A stretch of 24,758 bases of DNA, from positions 1-24,758 of the forward strand of contig NZ_AAXW01000065.1 in the NCBI RefSeq assembly GCF_000169335.1, given 5' to 3'. The stretch is from Crocosphaera chwakensis CCY0110. Lineage in GTDB: Bacteria > Cyanobacteriota > Cyanobacteriia > Cyanobacteriales > Microcystaceae. Positions within the stretch are counted from its first letter, which is position 1. The number at the start of each line of letters is the position of its first letter. The position numbers were made by a program, and so were the translations under genes. Positions 7,981 to 15,535 of the stretch are shown here, one piece after another. A model generated the notes under the pieces. It did no database searches. It was given only the letters and a program-made list of their open reading frames with translations, and had not been told where the DNA came from.

Positions 7981-8898
7981 CTAATGAACATTAACTTTTG
8001 CTCCTTGAGTATCAAGAGAAAGCGATCGCACGTCTGCTAGGATCTCCAATTGTGTCCAAGCATTTTTCATAGCCTTTTCTACTGCTTGAATCTTTTCAGG
8101 ATGGGTTAAGGCTAATAGAGTCGGTCCTGCACCACTAATGACCATCCCATAAGCCCCTGCTTTGAGGGCTGATTCTTGCACAAATTCATAGCCTTCAATC
8201 AGTCCTTGACGATAGGGTTGATGGAGTTTATCAGCCATCGCTTTGCTTAACCATTGTCCGTTACCCGTTTCTAAAGCCCTGATTAATAAGCCCATACGAG
8301 CTACATTGAAAATAGCATCAGTATAAGATAAGGTTTTCGGTAAAACTGCCCTAGCTTCTTCTGTGGAGAGTTCAAAGTCAGGGATAGCCACCACAGGAAT
8401 AATGTCAGAATGCCAAGGAATTTGACAAATTTCCCAGTTTTCAGGTTTACCCACCGATAACTGACAGTTTCCTAACAACGCAGGAACCACGTTATCGGGA
8501 TGACCTTCTAATGCAATGGCTAATTCCATGATTTCTGCTGTAGAAAGAGGTTGGCCAGCTAATTCATTCGCTCCCACTAGACCCCCAACAATAGCAGTTG
8601 CAGAGCTTCCTAATCCTCTGGCTAGGGGAACCCCTAATTTGATGTCAATGGCAATTTTAGGGGGTGTTTTGTTGAGATGGTGATATAAATGAGTGAAGGC
8701 TTGATAGAGGAGGTTTTTGCGATCGCGACTTACTCGATGTGCCTCTGTCCCTGTTACCGTAATGCTGAGATCAGTCTCAGCGTCTGGTTTTTCAGTAAAT
8801 TGAAATTGATTGTAAAGGGTTAATGCTGCACCAATGCAGTCAAACCCCGGCCCGATATTAGCCGTTGTTGCAGGAACGTTAACGGTAACAGTAGACAT
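7981..8898 (-). CDS. thrB: Homoserine kinase
   Basis: The 305-residue product is a GHMP-superfamily kinase that phosphorylates L-homoserine in threonine synthesis, in the cytoplasm. The N-terminus STVTVNVPATTANIGPGFDC is characteristic of ThrB. The ATP-binding glycine/serine loop is LARGLGSSATA (92-102), and the C-terminal GHMP motif VISGAGPTLLAL is present. I placed the start at the ATG at 8898, which gives the usual MS-V-VPATTAN beginning; a TTG at 8907 would add three residues. Length is normal for the family. It appears to be transcribed alone: the upstream neighbour is on the other strand, and 187 bp separate its end from the start of the downstream sulfotransferase. No distinctive regulatory site was recognised. 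Confidence 0.96.
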   Translation of the reverse strand: MSTVTVNVPATTANIGPGFDCIGAALTLYNQFQFTEKPDAETDLSITVTGTEAHRVSRDRKNLLYQAFTHLYHHLNKTPPKIAIDIKLGVPLARGLGSSATAIVGGLVGANELAGQPLSTAEIMELAIALEGHPDNVVPALLGNCQLSVGKPENWEICQIPWHSDIIPVVAIPDFELSTEEARAVLPKTLSYTDAIFNVARMGLLIRALETGNGQWLSKAMADKLHQPYRQGLIEGYEFVQESALKAGAYGMVISGAGPTLLALTHPEKIQAVEKAMKNAWTQLEILADVRSLSLDTQGAKVNVH

Positions 8899-9089
8899 AA
8901 AAGACAATAGTTTTTTAAAGTTCTCGATTTATTTTATCGGCAATTTAACCATAAGTTGATTAAAAAATATAGTAATTCTACAGCAAAAATTATAAAATCT
9001 CATATTTCTGGTCTATTCCCTTTTCGATAAACAAGATAAGATAGTAAAGTAATTTAGTTATTTAATTTCGGAGCTTAATAAAAAATAGT

Positions 9090-9236
9090 ATGAAAAAGCA
9101 AAAAATCTGTCATTACTGCGAAGGAAAAGGATATGTTGAAATTCGAGATTGTACTGCAGAAATTCAGAGAGAAGAAACCTGTGTTTTTTACGAAGGAACG
9201 GGTTATATTATTGAAGAAAAGGAGGCTAATAATTGA
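9090..9236 (+). CDS. 48-residue DnaJ-zinc-finger-like protein with a degenerate second motif
   Basis: A short ORF from ATG 9090 to TGA 9234-9236 encodes MKKQKICHYCEGKGYVEIRD and a further 28 residues. The first CxxCxGxG motif is CHYCEGKGY (7-15). A second, related motif CVFYEGTGY (31-39) has Tyr where the second Cys is expected. Cysteines are at 7, 10, 21 and 31, so four are present, but not in the classic two-pair spacing. Small proteins with two CxxCxGxG motifs like the cysteine-rich centre of DnaJ are common in cyanobacteria, and this could be a shortened or decaying member. No good ribosome-binding site lies close to the start. It is the only plus-strand gene between thrB and the small gene pair; function unknown. 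Confidence 0.55.
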   Translation: MKKQKICHYCEGKGYVEIRDCTAEIQREETCVFYEGTGYIIEEKEANN

Positions 9237-9257
9237 TCCTATTGGTGATTGATAATT

Positions 9258-9431
9258 TTATAAAATTGTAACGTCTCCTTCATTATCAATTAAAATCTGA
9301 ATATCTTCTCCAGCAAGGATAAAAATATCATTAGTTCTTTCATCTAATCTAACTAAAAATACTGGTAAATACATTTGTGTGATTTGTTGACACATCAAAA
9401 AACATTTAACTGCTTGTTTTTCTGTGGGCAT
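9258..9431 (-). CDS. Small cyanobacterial protein, DUF6888-like
   Basis: An ORF from ATG 9431 to TAA 9258-9260 encodes 57 residues beginning MPTEKQAVKCFLMCQQI and ending in EGDVTIL. The pattern of Cys-x3-Cys near residues 10-14, YLPVFLVRLDERTNDIFILAG (about 21-41) and a terminal I-x-I-DN-EG-x-x-x-I/L resembles the short cyanobacterial family I know as DUF6888; this is recalled, not searched. It starts 32 bp after the stop of the 64-residue gene on the same strand, and the pair is probably cotranscribed. These two families often occur side by side. No enzymatic motif is visible and the function is unknown. A toxin-antitoxin role is possible from size and pairing alone, but nothing in the sequence proves it. 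Confidence 0.7.
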   Translation of the reverse strand: MPTEKQAVKCFLMCQQITQMYLPVFLVRLDERTNDIFILAGEDIQILIDNEGDVTIL

Positions 9432-9463
9432 TTTCAAAATTTTAGTAGAGACTTTAAACTTAA

Positions 9464-9658
9464 TTAAGCTTGCCTTTTTTGTTTAATTTCTGTCAAAATT
9501 TCTGGTATACGTTTTAAGTCTGACTCAGATAATTTACGTCCTGGTTTAGATTTTAAACGATCAACTAAGGCATAAAAAGCTTCTGTATCTTCTCTATGAG
9601 CTAATACATAAGCTCTTAACTCAGCTTGATTCATGGTTTGAAAATTAGGTTTATTCAT
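9464..9658 (-). CDS. Small cyanobacterial protein, DUF6887-like
   Basis: The 64-residue product begins MNKPNFQTMNQAELRAYVLA and continues with an HREDTEAFYALVDRL segment and a Lys/Arg-rich tail. The N-terminal PNF-TM-x-x-AELRAYVL-HR-D-EAFYAL pattern matches the short cyanobacterial family I recall as DUF6887. It is all-helical by appearance, with no cysteine or membrane segment. It is upstream of the 57-residue DUF6888-like gene with a 32-bp gap, so the two form a small operon. No catalytic or DNA-binding motif is obvious. Being helical and charged, it could bind a partner; that is only inference. Confidence 0.75.
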   Translation of the reverse strand: MNKPNFQTMNQAELRAYVLAHREDTEAFYALVDRLKSKPGRKLSESDLKRIPEILTEIKQKRQA

Positions 9659-9792
9659 ATAATTTTTATCTTTAACTTTTTCTATTACTATAGCGCAACG
9701 TCTATTAACGCAATACTGTAGGGTAATAAATTGAATTCTATTTATTATCTATTTGTCCTATGAGAAACTCAAATTTCATTACTATATCAAAA

Positions 9793-9817
9793 GTAAGGTG
9801 GGCAATGCCCACCCTAC
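9793..9817 (-). terminator. Hairpin after agrE, probable repeat-derived terminator
   Basis: Arms GTAAGGTGGGC (9793-9803) and GCCCACCCTAC (9807-9817) flank a three-base loop. They pair over 11 bp; the one imperfect pair is a G-U wobble on the minus-strand RNA. The hairpin lies 7 nt after the agrE stop and is followed in the minus direction by only four U residues. The GTAGGGTGGGC-type palindrome is a sequence I recognise as recurrent in cyanobacterial genomes, so it may be a small interspersed repeat used as a terminator. Confidence 0.6.
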
Positions 9818-9824
9818 AAATTAT

Positions 9825-11936
9825 CTAAACAGTGGAAACCACAGGATAAGGATGGGTTAATTTATCTAACTGTTGCACCAATAAACTGAGGAATAAACCT
9901 ACATCGGTAACAATACCCACGGACTCAACCGAACCGCGATCGCTTAATTTAGTTACCACAGCCGGGTTAATGTCCACACAGACCATTTTTACGCCAGCAG
10001 GGGTCATATTACCGACACCGATACTATGTAACATGGTGGATAACATCAAGATCATATCTGTGCCTTGGATTAACTCAGCATAGCGACTTTGAGCTTTAAT
10101 TAAGTCCATTTCTGTGTCGGGTAAAGGACCATCATCACGGATAGAACCGGCTAAGGCAAAGGGGACGTTATTCTTAACGCATTCATACATTACTCCTTTG
10201 GTGATTAACCCTTGTTCTACGGCTTGGGCGATATTACCACAACCTCGCACTGCATTAATGACTTTGAGGTGATGACGGTGGCCGCCACTGACAGGGATAC
10301 CCCGTTGCATATCTACTCCTAAGGAGGTTCCCATCATGGCTTGTTCGATATCGTGAACAGCGATCGCATTACCACCTAAAAGGGCGTGAACATACCCCTC
10401 TCGGATTAATTTTGCTAGGTGTTGCGCCCCACCGGTATGAATGACCACAGGGCCAGCCGTTACCACGACTTTACCTCCTTGATCCCTGACTTGGCGCATT
10501 TCCCAGGCGATCTGTTCCACTAATAATTCAACTCGGCGCTCACTGGAAACTCCAGATCCCATAAAGGTAAATTCTTTTTTGCCGTTGCGTTGATCGCGAT
10601 CTTCAGCTTGTCTGACAGTACGAATACCATCAACCCCAACCATCACATGATCCCCTTTTTGTAAGTCCCGTAATAACCTACATTCTGCGGTCATATTTTG
10701 AGGATCAACCACAATAGCAGCATCCATGCGCTGATTTTGCACTTTTACCCATTCGCAGTTGACTCTAACTTCGGTAGGATAGATGGTACTAACATAGAAG
10801 TCATCGGGGGCGACACCTGCTTTGGCAACGGTTTCAGTGTTGATATCACACACTTCTTGAGGAAGGGCCACCGCACCCAGATCAATTAATTGTGTCATAA
10901 TTTCTTCCATGACATTATGATCTGGCGCTGAGACGCGAACTTGTGCGGCTGAGGTGCTTTGTCTTTCTAACCCTAACTCAAAATTAAGAACTTTGAAACT
11001 GCCCCCATTTTCGACAACCATATCGAGGGCTTTATTCATAATACCTGCATCGAGGAGATGGCCGGTTAATTGGACTGTACGACTTTCAACTGGGGTACTA
11101 GCGTGAACATCTTCTAAAACGGGTTCATTGACACGGAGGGTTAAACATTTGGCTGCCCCACCTGCTTTGAGAAACTCGGATAAGGGAGTTTGTACCACTT
11201 CAAAACCCACATCATTTAACCGTTGTTTTAAGCTTTCGCTTATCTGGTTCATGATGATGGTGTGGTTAATATTAACCGCATTACAGGCGAATTTTACCGC
11301 GTCTGGTTCCTCGACGATAATACGCTTTTCTTCAGGAATACGCAGTTCAATTAAGCGGTTAGAATAGGCATCAAACGCAGGAGGATAGTAGAGTAAATAA
11401 CCGCCGGTAAGGGGACAGAAACAAGTATCAAGATGATAGAAACGTTCATCAATGAGACGGAGGGATAATACTTCTGTGTCTAACCATTGGGCAATATAAG
11501 GATGGGAGTCTAACTCTGATCTAAAGCCGTATCCAGCCCATAACCAACGGCCTTCTCTATCAAATAAAGCGTCGCCGGCTCCTTCAAAGGGTAAGTCTTT
11601 GGGCAGTTCAAAAACATTAAACCCATTATTGGCAAACCATTCTTTAAAATAGGGTTCTTCTCCTTGTCTTTCTTTATGATAGAAACGACTGACGATCGCA
11701 TTATCTCCTAAGACTAGCCCTGCGTTGGCAGTAAATACCATATCAGGCCAGCCTTTTTGGGGTTCCACTAATTCAACGATCGCCCGTTCTTTAATAGCGT
11801 GATAGAGTTGGTTCCATTGTTCTACCGAGCGATCACGGGCTGATTTATGTATATTCCCTTCCATCCAAGGATTGATCACATAATCTACATCATAGTGGTC
11901 TGGGGCGCACATTAAAATACGAATCGAATCAGTCAT
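9825..11936 (-). CDS. agrE: Bifunctional arginine dihydrolase / ornithine cyclodeaminase-type protein
   Basis: The 703-residue product matches cyanobacterial AgrE (Anabaena) and ArgZ (Synechocystis). The N-terminal guanidine-modifying domain hydrolyses arginine to ornithine, CO2 and ammonia. Residues corresponding to the ArgZ catalytic set are in place: Asn71 (FTANAGL), Glu118 (LPFEGAGD), His168 (RFYHLD) and nucleophile Cys264 (GGAAKCLTLRVN). The C-terminal half (about 285-703) is the LOR/SDH-type domain that in AgrE turns ornithine into proline. I chose the ATG at 11936 (MTDSIRILMCAPDHYD): it gives the 703-residue length and residue numbering known for the family, whereas a TTG at 11960 adds eight residues. 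The enzyme supports use of arginine from cyanophycin. It stands alone on the minus strand with a hairpin after the stop. Confidence 0.95.
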   Translation of the reverse strand: MTDSIRILMCAPDHYDVDYVINPWMEGNIHKSARDRSVEQWNQLYHAIKERAIVELVEPQKGWPDMVFTANAGLVLGDNAIVSRFYHKERQGEEPYFKEWFANNGFNVFELPKDLPFEGAGDALFDREGRWLWAGYGFRSELDSHPYIAQWLDTEVLSLRLIDERFYHLDTCFCPLTGGYLLYYPPAFDAYSNRLIELRIPEEKRIIVEEPDAVKFACNAVNINHTIIMNQISESLKQRLNDVGFEVVQTPLSEFLKAGGAAKCLTLRVNEPVLEDVHASTPVESRTVQLTGHLLDAGIMNKALDMVVENGGSFKVLNFELGLERQSTSAAQVRVSAPDHNVMEEIMTQLIDLGAVALPQEVCDINTETVAKAGVAPDDFYVSTIYPTEVRVNCEWVKVQNQRMDAAIVVDPQNMTAECRLLRDLQKGDHVMVGVDGIRTVRQAEDRDQRNGKKEFTFMGSGVSSERRVELLVEQIAWEMRQVRDQGGKVVVTAGPVVIHTGGAQHLAKLIREGYVHALLGGNAIAVHDIEQAMMGTSLGVDMQRGIPVSGGHRHHLKVINAVRGCGNIAQAVEQGLITKGVMYECVKNNVPFALAGSIRDDGPLPDTEMDLIKAQSRYAELIQGTDMILMLSTMLHSIGVGNMTPAGVKMVCVDINPAVVTKLSDRGSVESVGIVTDVGLFLSLLVQQLDKLTHPYPVVSTV

Positions 11937-12112
11937 AATAGTGTCTTCAATTAAGCTCAATTTACATATCTGTCTTTGATGTTATCCAGCTTGTCTACTC
12001 CTTACCGATACTGAATGACTGAATAACCCAATTTATTATCTTACCGTGAATTTGGCGTTAAAAGTGATGGCTGTCCCTTTGTAGGGTGAAAAGCGTTTGT
12101 CATTTGCTAATC

Positions 12113-12358
12113 CTACAGTCTAATGCGATCGCTCACTCCATCTAGTTTTGTATTAATAGTTTTACTGTCTCCTTGAAGTTCAGTTTTTTCCATGGTAATT
12201 TTATTAATTACTTCTTTAATTTCTTTTTTGAATTCAGTTTGTAATAATTCCAAGTTTTTAAAGTTCTCTTTGAGTTGATTTTGTCCGATTATAAAAAGCT
12301 AATCGATCCACTGTACTAAACCTCCTAGCGTAGAATCATAAAAAATGTATAAATTAAC
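12113..12358 (-). pseudogene. Decayed small ORF with an in-frame stop
   Basis: The 429-bp space between agrE and the next minus-strand gene holds one coherent reading frame broken by a TAG at 12299-12301. Upstream of it the frame reads YDSTLGGLVQWID; downstream it reads LFIIGQNQLKENFKNLELLQ and continues, charged and helical, to a TAG at 12113-12115. There is no ATG at the upstream end. The downstream part looks like the helix-rich coiled-coil C-terminus of a small cyanobacterial protein, and I cannot name the family. The remainder of the gap (about 11937-12112) shows nothing I can support. Confidence 0.35.
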
Positions 12359-12365
12359 TAATTAA

Positions 12366-12743
12366 CTAAAACACATCAGAGTATTCTTGCCAAATTTGAG
12401 TAATAAATTGGTGCAATTTTTCTTTAGCCATCGGATTATTATTGATTGAATCATCTGGACTATGTAACTGACTTAATAAAGGGATCACTTCCGTATCTAA
12501 AGCAGGTTGAAAAAGAATAATTGGATATAATAAATCCGATGTTGAACGAACATCCATTAATAATTTAGGGGCAAAAAATTGAGGATAAATTTCCCTTTCT
12601 TCAGCCATGTCTACTAAACATAAGGGACGAACCCAACATAAACGACGGGATTCTACCACTTGAATCACTTCACAATAAAGACGATGAGACTGATGAGTTA
12701 AATAAACAATTTGTTGAGGAGTAAAAAGGCAATTTTCACCCAT
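12366..12743 (-). CDS. Conserved hypothetical protein downstream of RNase II-like gene
   Basis: The 125-residue product begins MGENCLFTPQQIVYLTHQSH and contains a CEVIQVVESRRLCWVRPLCL segment (about 24-43), a beta-rich stretch that could be a small barrel, and an acidic helical C-terminus. No signal peptide or membrane helix is visible. I chose the ATG at 12743, 23 bp after the RNase gene stop; a TTG at 12770 would overlap that stop and lacks support. It is probably cotranscribed with the RNase, and a role near RNA or ribosome metabolism is suggested only by that position. I do not recognise a named family. Confidence 0.7.
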   Translation of the reverse strand: MGENCLFTPQQIVYLTHQSHRLYCEVIQVVESRRLCWVRPLCLVDMAEEREIYPQFFAPKLLMDVRSTSDLLYPIILFQPALDTEVIPLLSQLHSPDDSINNNPMAKEKLHQFITQIWQEYSDVF

Positions 12744-12766
12744 TTTAATTATTAAAAAATCAATTC

Positions 12767-14779
12767 TCAATTATTAATCATTGTTTCGTGTTCGAGCATT
12801 TCACGAAAACGAATTTCATCCCGATGAGGATCAGCACGACTCACTTGTACATTCAGGCGATCGCCTAAAGAGACTGACCGCTCAAAACGATGGGGCAACT
12901 CTAACCCTAATTCTTCCAATAATATCACCCCTAACCCTTCATCTTCCCTTAACCAGCGTAAAACTAACCCTTGCCAAACCTGATCGGCGTTACGACGTAA
13001 AAATTCTAACCCCCAATAACGGTTGGTTTGTCTTTCCACAAACGACGCTTCTTGTGCGGAGAGGGTAACACTGTATAAAATTTGTTGCATCACATCCAAG
13101 GGAAAGGGCAACTCATCCCCTCTCAGATGGGCTTTTAGTTGGAAATGGGTTAATAAGTCTGTATAACGACGAATCGGAGACGTTACTTGAGTATAATTAT
13201 TTAATCCTAAACTAGCGTGACGACTGGGTAGGGTTCCCATTTCACTGCGAGGCATACAACGGCGCAAAGCACAGGCTCTCACCGGGCCAGCAGGAAGTAA
13301 TAATAACTCTTCGTCTGAGGGTAATTCTGGCTGAGGTTGACCTCGAAAGGGGACAGGTATGCCGTTTTCTCTACAGTAAGTGCCGGCTACTTCTCCAGCT
13401 AAAATCATCATTTCTGCCACTAATTGACGAGAAATAGAGGTTTCTAATAATTCGATAATAATTTCTTCTTCGGACTTCACCTTAATAATGGCTTCTGGCA
13501 TTTTGATGGTGATCGATCCTTGAGACTGTCGCCACTTATGTCGTTTTTTGGCTGCTTCTGCTAATACAGCGAGTTCTGACTCGGCGGTAATGCCTAACTG
13601 TAACATCTCATCCACATCGTGGTAGGTGAGGCGATAGGTGGGTTTAATAACACTCGCATGAATCGAAAAATCTGCAACAGCACCCTCACTATCTAAAACC
13701 ACCCCGAAACTCAAAGCAGCGCATAACTCTCCTTGACGTAAACTCATCGGTCCTGTGGCCAACTCCACGGGGAACATGGAAATCATACCCGTTGGTAAAT
13801 AGAGGGTGGTGCTACGTTTTCTCGCTTCTAAGTCTAATTCATCCCCTGGAGTGACTAAACGGGTGGGATCAGCGATATGTATCCATAATTTAACTCTCTC
13901 ATCGTCTAAATACTCTACACTCAAACCGTCATCAATTTCTTTGGTACTTTCATCGTCAATGGTATAGACTTTTAGATGGGTCAAGTCCAGGCGATCGCTA
14001 TCAGCGTCGGGGGGCAGAGTTTGTAAGTAAGAAGAGGACACATCTAATACCTTTTGAGGAAAATTGAGGGGATAAGAACTTCGCTTTAAGAAAAGGTTTT
14101 CATTAGGACTCCACCATTTTAAGGCTACCAATAACTCAAAAGCAGCCTCAGCAGTGGTTGCCTGTCCTAGTTCTTTCAGTAAGTCTTGAGCGTTGCGATG
14201 ATTTTGTTCTGGGTGTAAGACAAACTTTTCTAATGAGTCTAACCGAGTGCGATCGCTCTGACTCCATTCTACCGTTTCCCCGGCCAGAGCTTGTTGAATA
14301 TGCTCAAAAAAGATTTCTTTTTCTTGTTGACGTTGTTTTTCTACTTCGAGTTGATGTTTAATTTCTTCGACTTGACTGGGAGAACGGGGTTCGTATTTTT
14401 CTCCTTTTTTCTTAAAATATATTTTATCTTCTGATAATAAGCGATGGGCTGCATAACATAACTGTGCAGTTTCCTCAGAATAGAGAAAATTTGCCATATC
14501 TGCTGGTGTTACTGCTTCTCCGTCTTCAATTAATAATTCCCATGCTACTTCTAAACTAGAGGGGTCGAGATAATCTTGAATTTCTTGGAGAAATTGAGGA
14601 ATATCATTACTGCTATATGAACCTCCTGGCACTTCATAATCTATTCTTTGGGGTCGTAATTTATGGGAATGGCCGTCATTATCAATTACTATCCAATCTT
14701 TTTTACCTTCTGGACGATCAACTACTCCCAGACGAGGTTCTCCATTAACTCTAAATTCAACTAATTTGCCTTTTTCCAC
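12767..14779 (-). CDS. RNase II/RNase R-family exoribonuclease
   Basis: The 670-residue product contains an RNB catalytic domain from about residue 262 to 560. The metal-binding motif is YTIDDESTKEIDD (272-284), equivalent to the aspartate cluster of E. coli RNase II, with Glu281 in place of one aspartate. Other family blocks are HIADPTRLV (301-309), GMISMFPVELATGPMSLRQG (331-350) and YTQVTSPIRRYTDLL (529-543). The N-terminal 60 residues look like a small nucleic-acid-binding barrel and the last ~70 like an S1 domain. It degrades RNA 3' to 5'. The start is GTG at 14779; a TAA 15 nt upstream excludes a longer frame. It follows rpmG and rpsR on the same strand, separated from rpsR by 145 bp that contain inverted repeats. 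Confidence 0.92.
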   Translation of the reverse strand: MEKGKLVEFRVNGEPRLGVVDRPEGKKDWIVIDNDGHSHKLRPQRIDYEVPGGSYSSNDIPQFLQEIQDYLDPSSLEVAWELLIEDGEAVTPADMANFLYSEETAQLCYAAHRLLSEDKIYFKKKGEKYEPRSPSQVEEIKHQLEVEKQRQQEKEIFFEHIQQALAGETVEWSQSDRTRLDSLEKFVLHPEQNHRNAQDLLKELGQATTAEAAFELLVALKWWSPNENLFLKRSSYPLNFPQKVLDVSSSYLQTLPPDADSDRLDLTHLKVYTIDDESTKEIDDGLSVEYLDDERVKLWIHIADPTRLVTPGDELDLEARKRSTTLYLPTGMISMFPVELATGPMSLRQGELCAALSFGVVLDSEGAVADFSIHASVIKPTYRLTYHDVDEMLQLGITAESELAVLAEAAKKRHKWRQSQGSITIKMPEAIIKVKSEEEIIIELLETSISRQLVAEMMILAGEVAGTYCRENGIPVPFRGQPQPELPSDEELLLLPAGPVRACALRRCMPRSEMGTLPSRHASLGLNNYTQVTSPIRRYTDLLTHFQLKAHLRGDELPFPLDVMQQILYSVTLSAQEASFVERQTNRYWGLEFLRRNADQVWQGLVLRWLREDEGLGVILLEELGLELPHRFERSVSLGDRLNVQVSRADPHRDEIRFREMLEHETMINN

Positions 14780-14859
14780 CCGCTTTGTGCCTTACTTGCT
14801 AACATTGTCTCTAACTATTGTATAATCCCCATTTTTTATATGAGGTTTCGGGGGTTACA

Positions 14860-14910
14860 TTGGGACTTTAGGGGTTAAGTTTTGATATTATACTAACCCC
14901 GAACACCCAA
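14860..14910. repeat. Nested inverted repeat between rpsR and the RNase gene
   Basis: TTGGG (14860-14864) pairs with CCCAA (14906-14910), and inside it GGGGTTA (14871-14877) pairs with TAACCCC (14894-14900) around a 16-base loop. A second GGGGTTA at 14851-14857 could compete for the same TAACCCC. On the minus-strand mRNA this begins 14 nt after the rpsR stop. No long U-tract follows, so it may be an attenuator or processing site instead of a simple terminator. Confidence 0.5.
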
Positions 14911-14924
14911 CATTAGAGATAGGG

Positions 14925-15140
14925 TTAAGCTTCTTTGTTTACAAAGGGCAATAAGGCTAAAAATCTAGCCCGTTTCACCGCAGCCGTTAAGGCTCTTTGT
15001 TGTTTGGCGGTTAACCCTGTGATGCGTCTGGGTAGGATTTTACCCCGTTCGGTGATGAATTTCCTGAGCAATTCTGTGTCTTTGTAATCGATGGGTTGTT
15101 TTGGTGGAATCGGGGATAATCGTTTACGATAATAACTCAT
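14925..15140 (-). CDS. rpsR: 30S ribosomal protein S18
   Basis: The 71-residue product is bacterial S18, a component of the 30S platform next to S6. The diagnostic core is present: IDYKDTELLRKFITERGKIL followed by PRRITGLTAKQQRALTAAVK and an RARFLALLPF end. The ATG at 15140 is preceded by an AAGGAA-like ribosome-binding site at 10-nt spacing. The gene follows rpmG by 32 bp on the same strand, the usual cyanobacterial and plastid pairing of L33 and S18, and is followed by an RNase II-family gene. Confidence 0.98.
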   Translation of the reverse strand: MSYYRKRLSPIPPKQPIDYKDTELLRKFITERGKILPRRITGLTAKQQRALTAAVKRARFLALLPFVNKEA

Positions 15141-15172
15141 GCTTGACTTTTTCCTTATTTTATGCTATTCAA

Positions 15173-15367
15173 CTATTTAATTTCTTTGTGAATGGTGTGG
15201 GTATTACAGTGGGGACAGAACTTTTTGAGTTCTATTCTTCCTGTGGTATTCCGACGGTTTTTGCTGGTGGTATAGCGGTTAACCCCAGGCGATCGCTTAT
15301 TTGTGTTTGTTCGACACTCTGTACATTCTAGGGTAATAATCAGTCGAACCCCTTTTTTACTGGCCAT
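15173..15367 (-). CDS. rpmG: 50S ribosomal protein L33
   Basis: The 64-residue product is L33 of the large ribosomal subunit: MASKKGVRLIITLECTEC at the start and KKFCPHCNTHTIHKEIK at the end. Both CxxC pairs (Cys15/18 and Cys51/54) are intact, so this is the zinc-binding form. It is the first gene of the rpmG-rpsR pair on the minus strand. The promoter should lie in the AT-rich interval 15368-15535, where I see no convincing -35/-10 pair. Confidence 0.98.
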   Translation of the reverse strand: MASKKGVRLIITLECTECRTNTNKRSPGVNRYTTSKNRRNTTGRIELKKFCPHCNTHTIHKEIK

Positions 15368-15496
15368 AGCTTAATTTAGCAACTTACTTAATTAATTTTA
15401 GATTTACACACAAACAGCTATTATCTCATATTTTATTGAACTTTACAAGTGACTTAAGCTCGAATAATTTTACTAGGATTCTGATTTTTTCTCGGA

Positions 15497-15522
15497 CTAT
15501 AACGCATTACAATACGTTATAG
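15497..15522. repeat. Perfect 8-bp inverted repeat
   Basis: CTATAACG (15497-15504) and CGTTATAG (15515-15522) flank a 10-base spacer. It lies 14 bp beyond the stop of the exported-protein gene and 130 bp upstream of rpmG. No U-tract follows on either strand, so it could be an operator-like site or a weak hairpin. No binding protein is assigned. Confidence 0.5.
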
Positions 15523-15535
15523 CCAAAATTTTTAA

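Noticed and set aside
7866..7994. Plus-strand 42-residue frame between the sulfotransferase and thrB
   Set aside because: No ribosome-binding site, no family resemblance, and it overlaps the 3' end of thrB; likely chance.
11510..11701. Alternative minus-strand frame of 63 residues within agrE
   Set aside because: It overlaps the catalytic domain of agrE in another frame and shows no motif.
12781..13068. Plus-strand frame opposite the RNase II-like gene
   Set aside because: It is antisense to the C-terminal region of a complete RNB-family protein and has no recognisable features.
15497..15522. Terminator for the exported-protein gene
   Set aside because: The 8-bp inverted repeat is perfect, but neither strand shows a following U-tract, so I list it only as a repeat.
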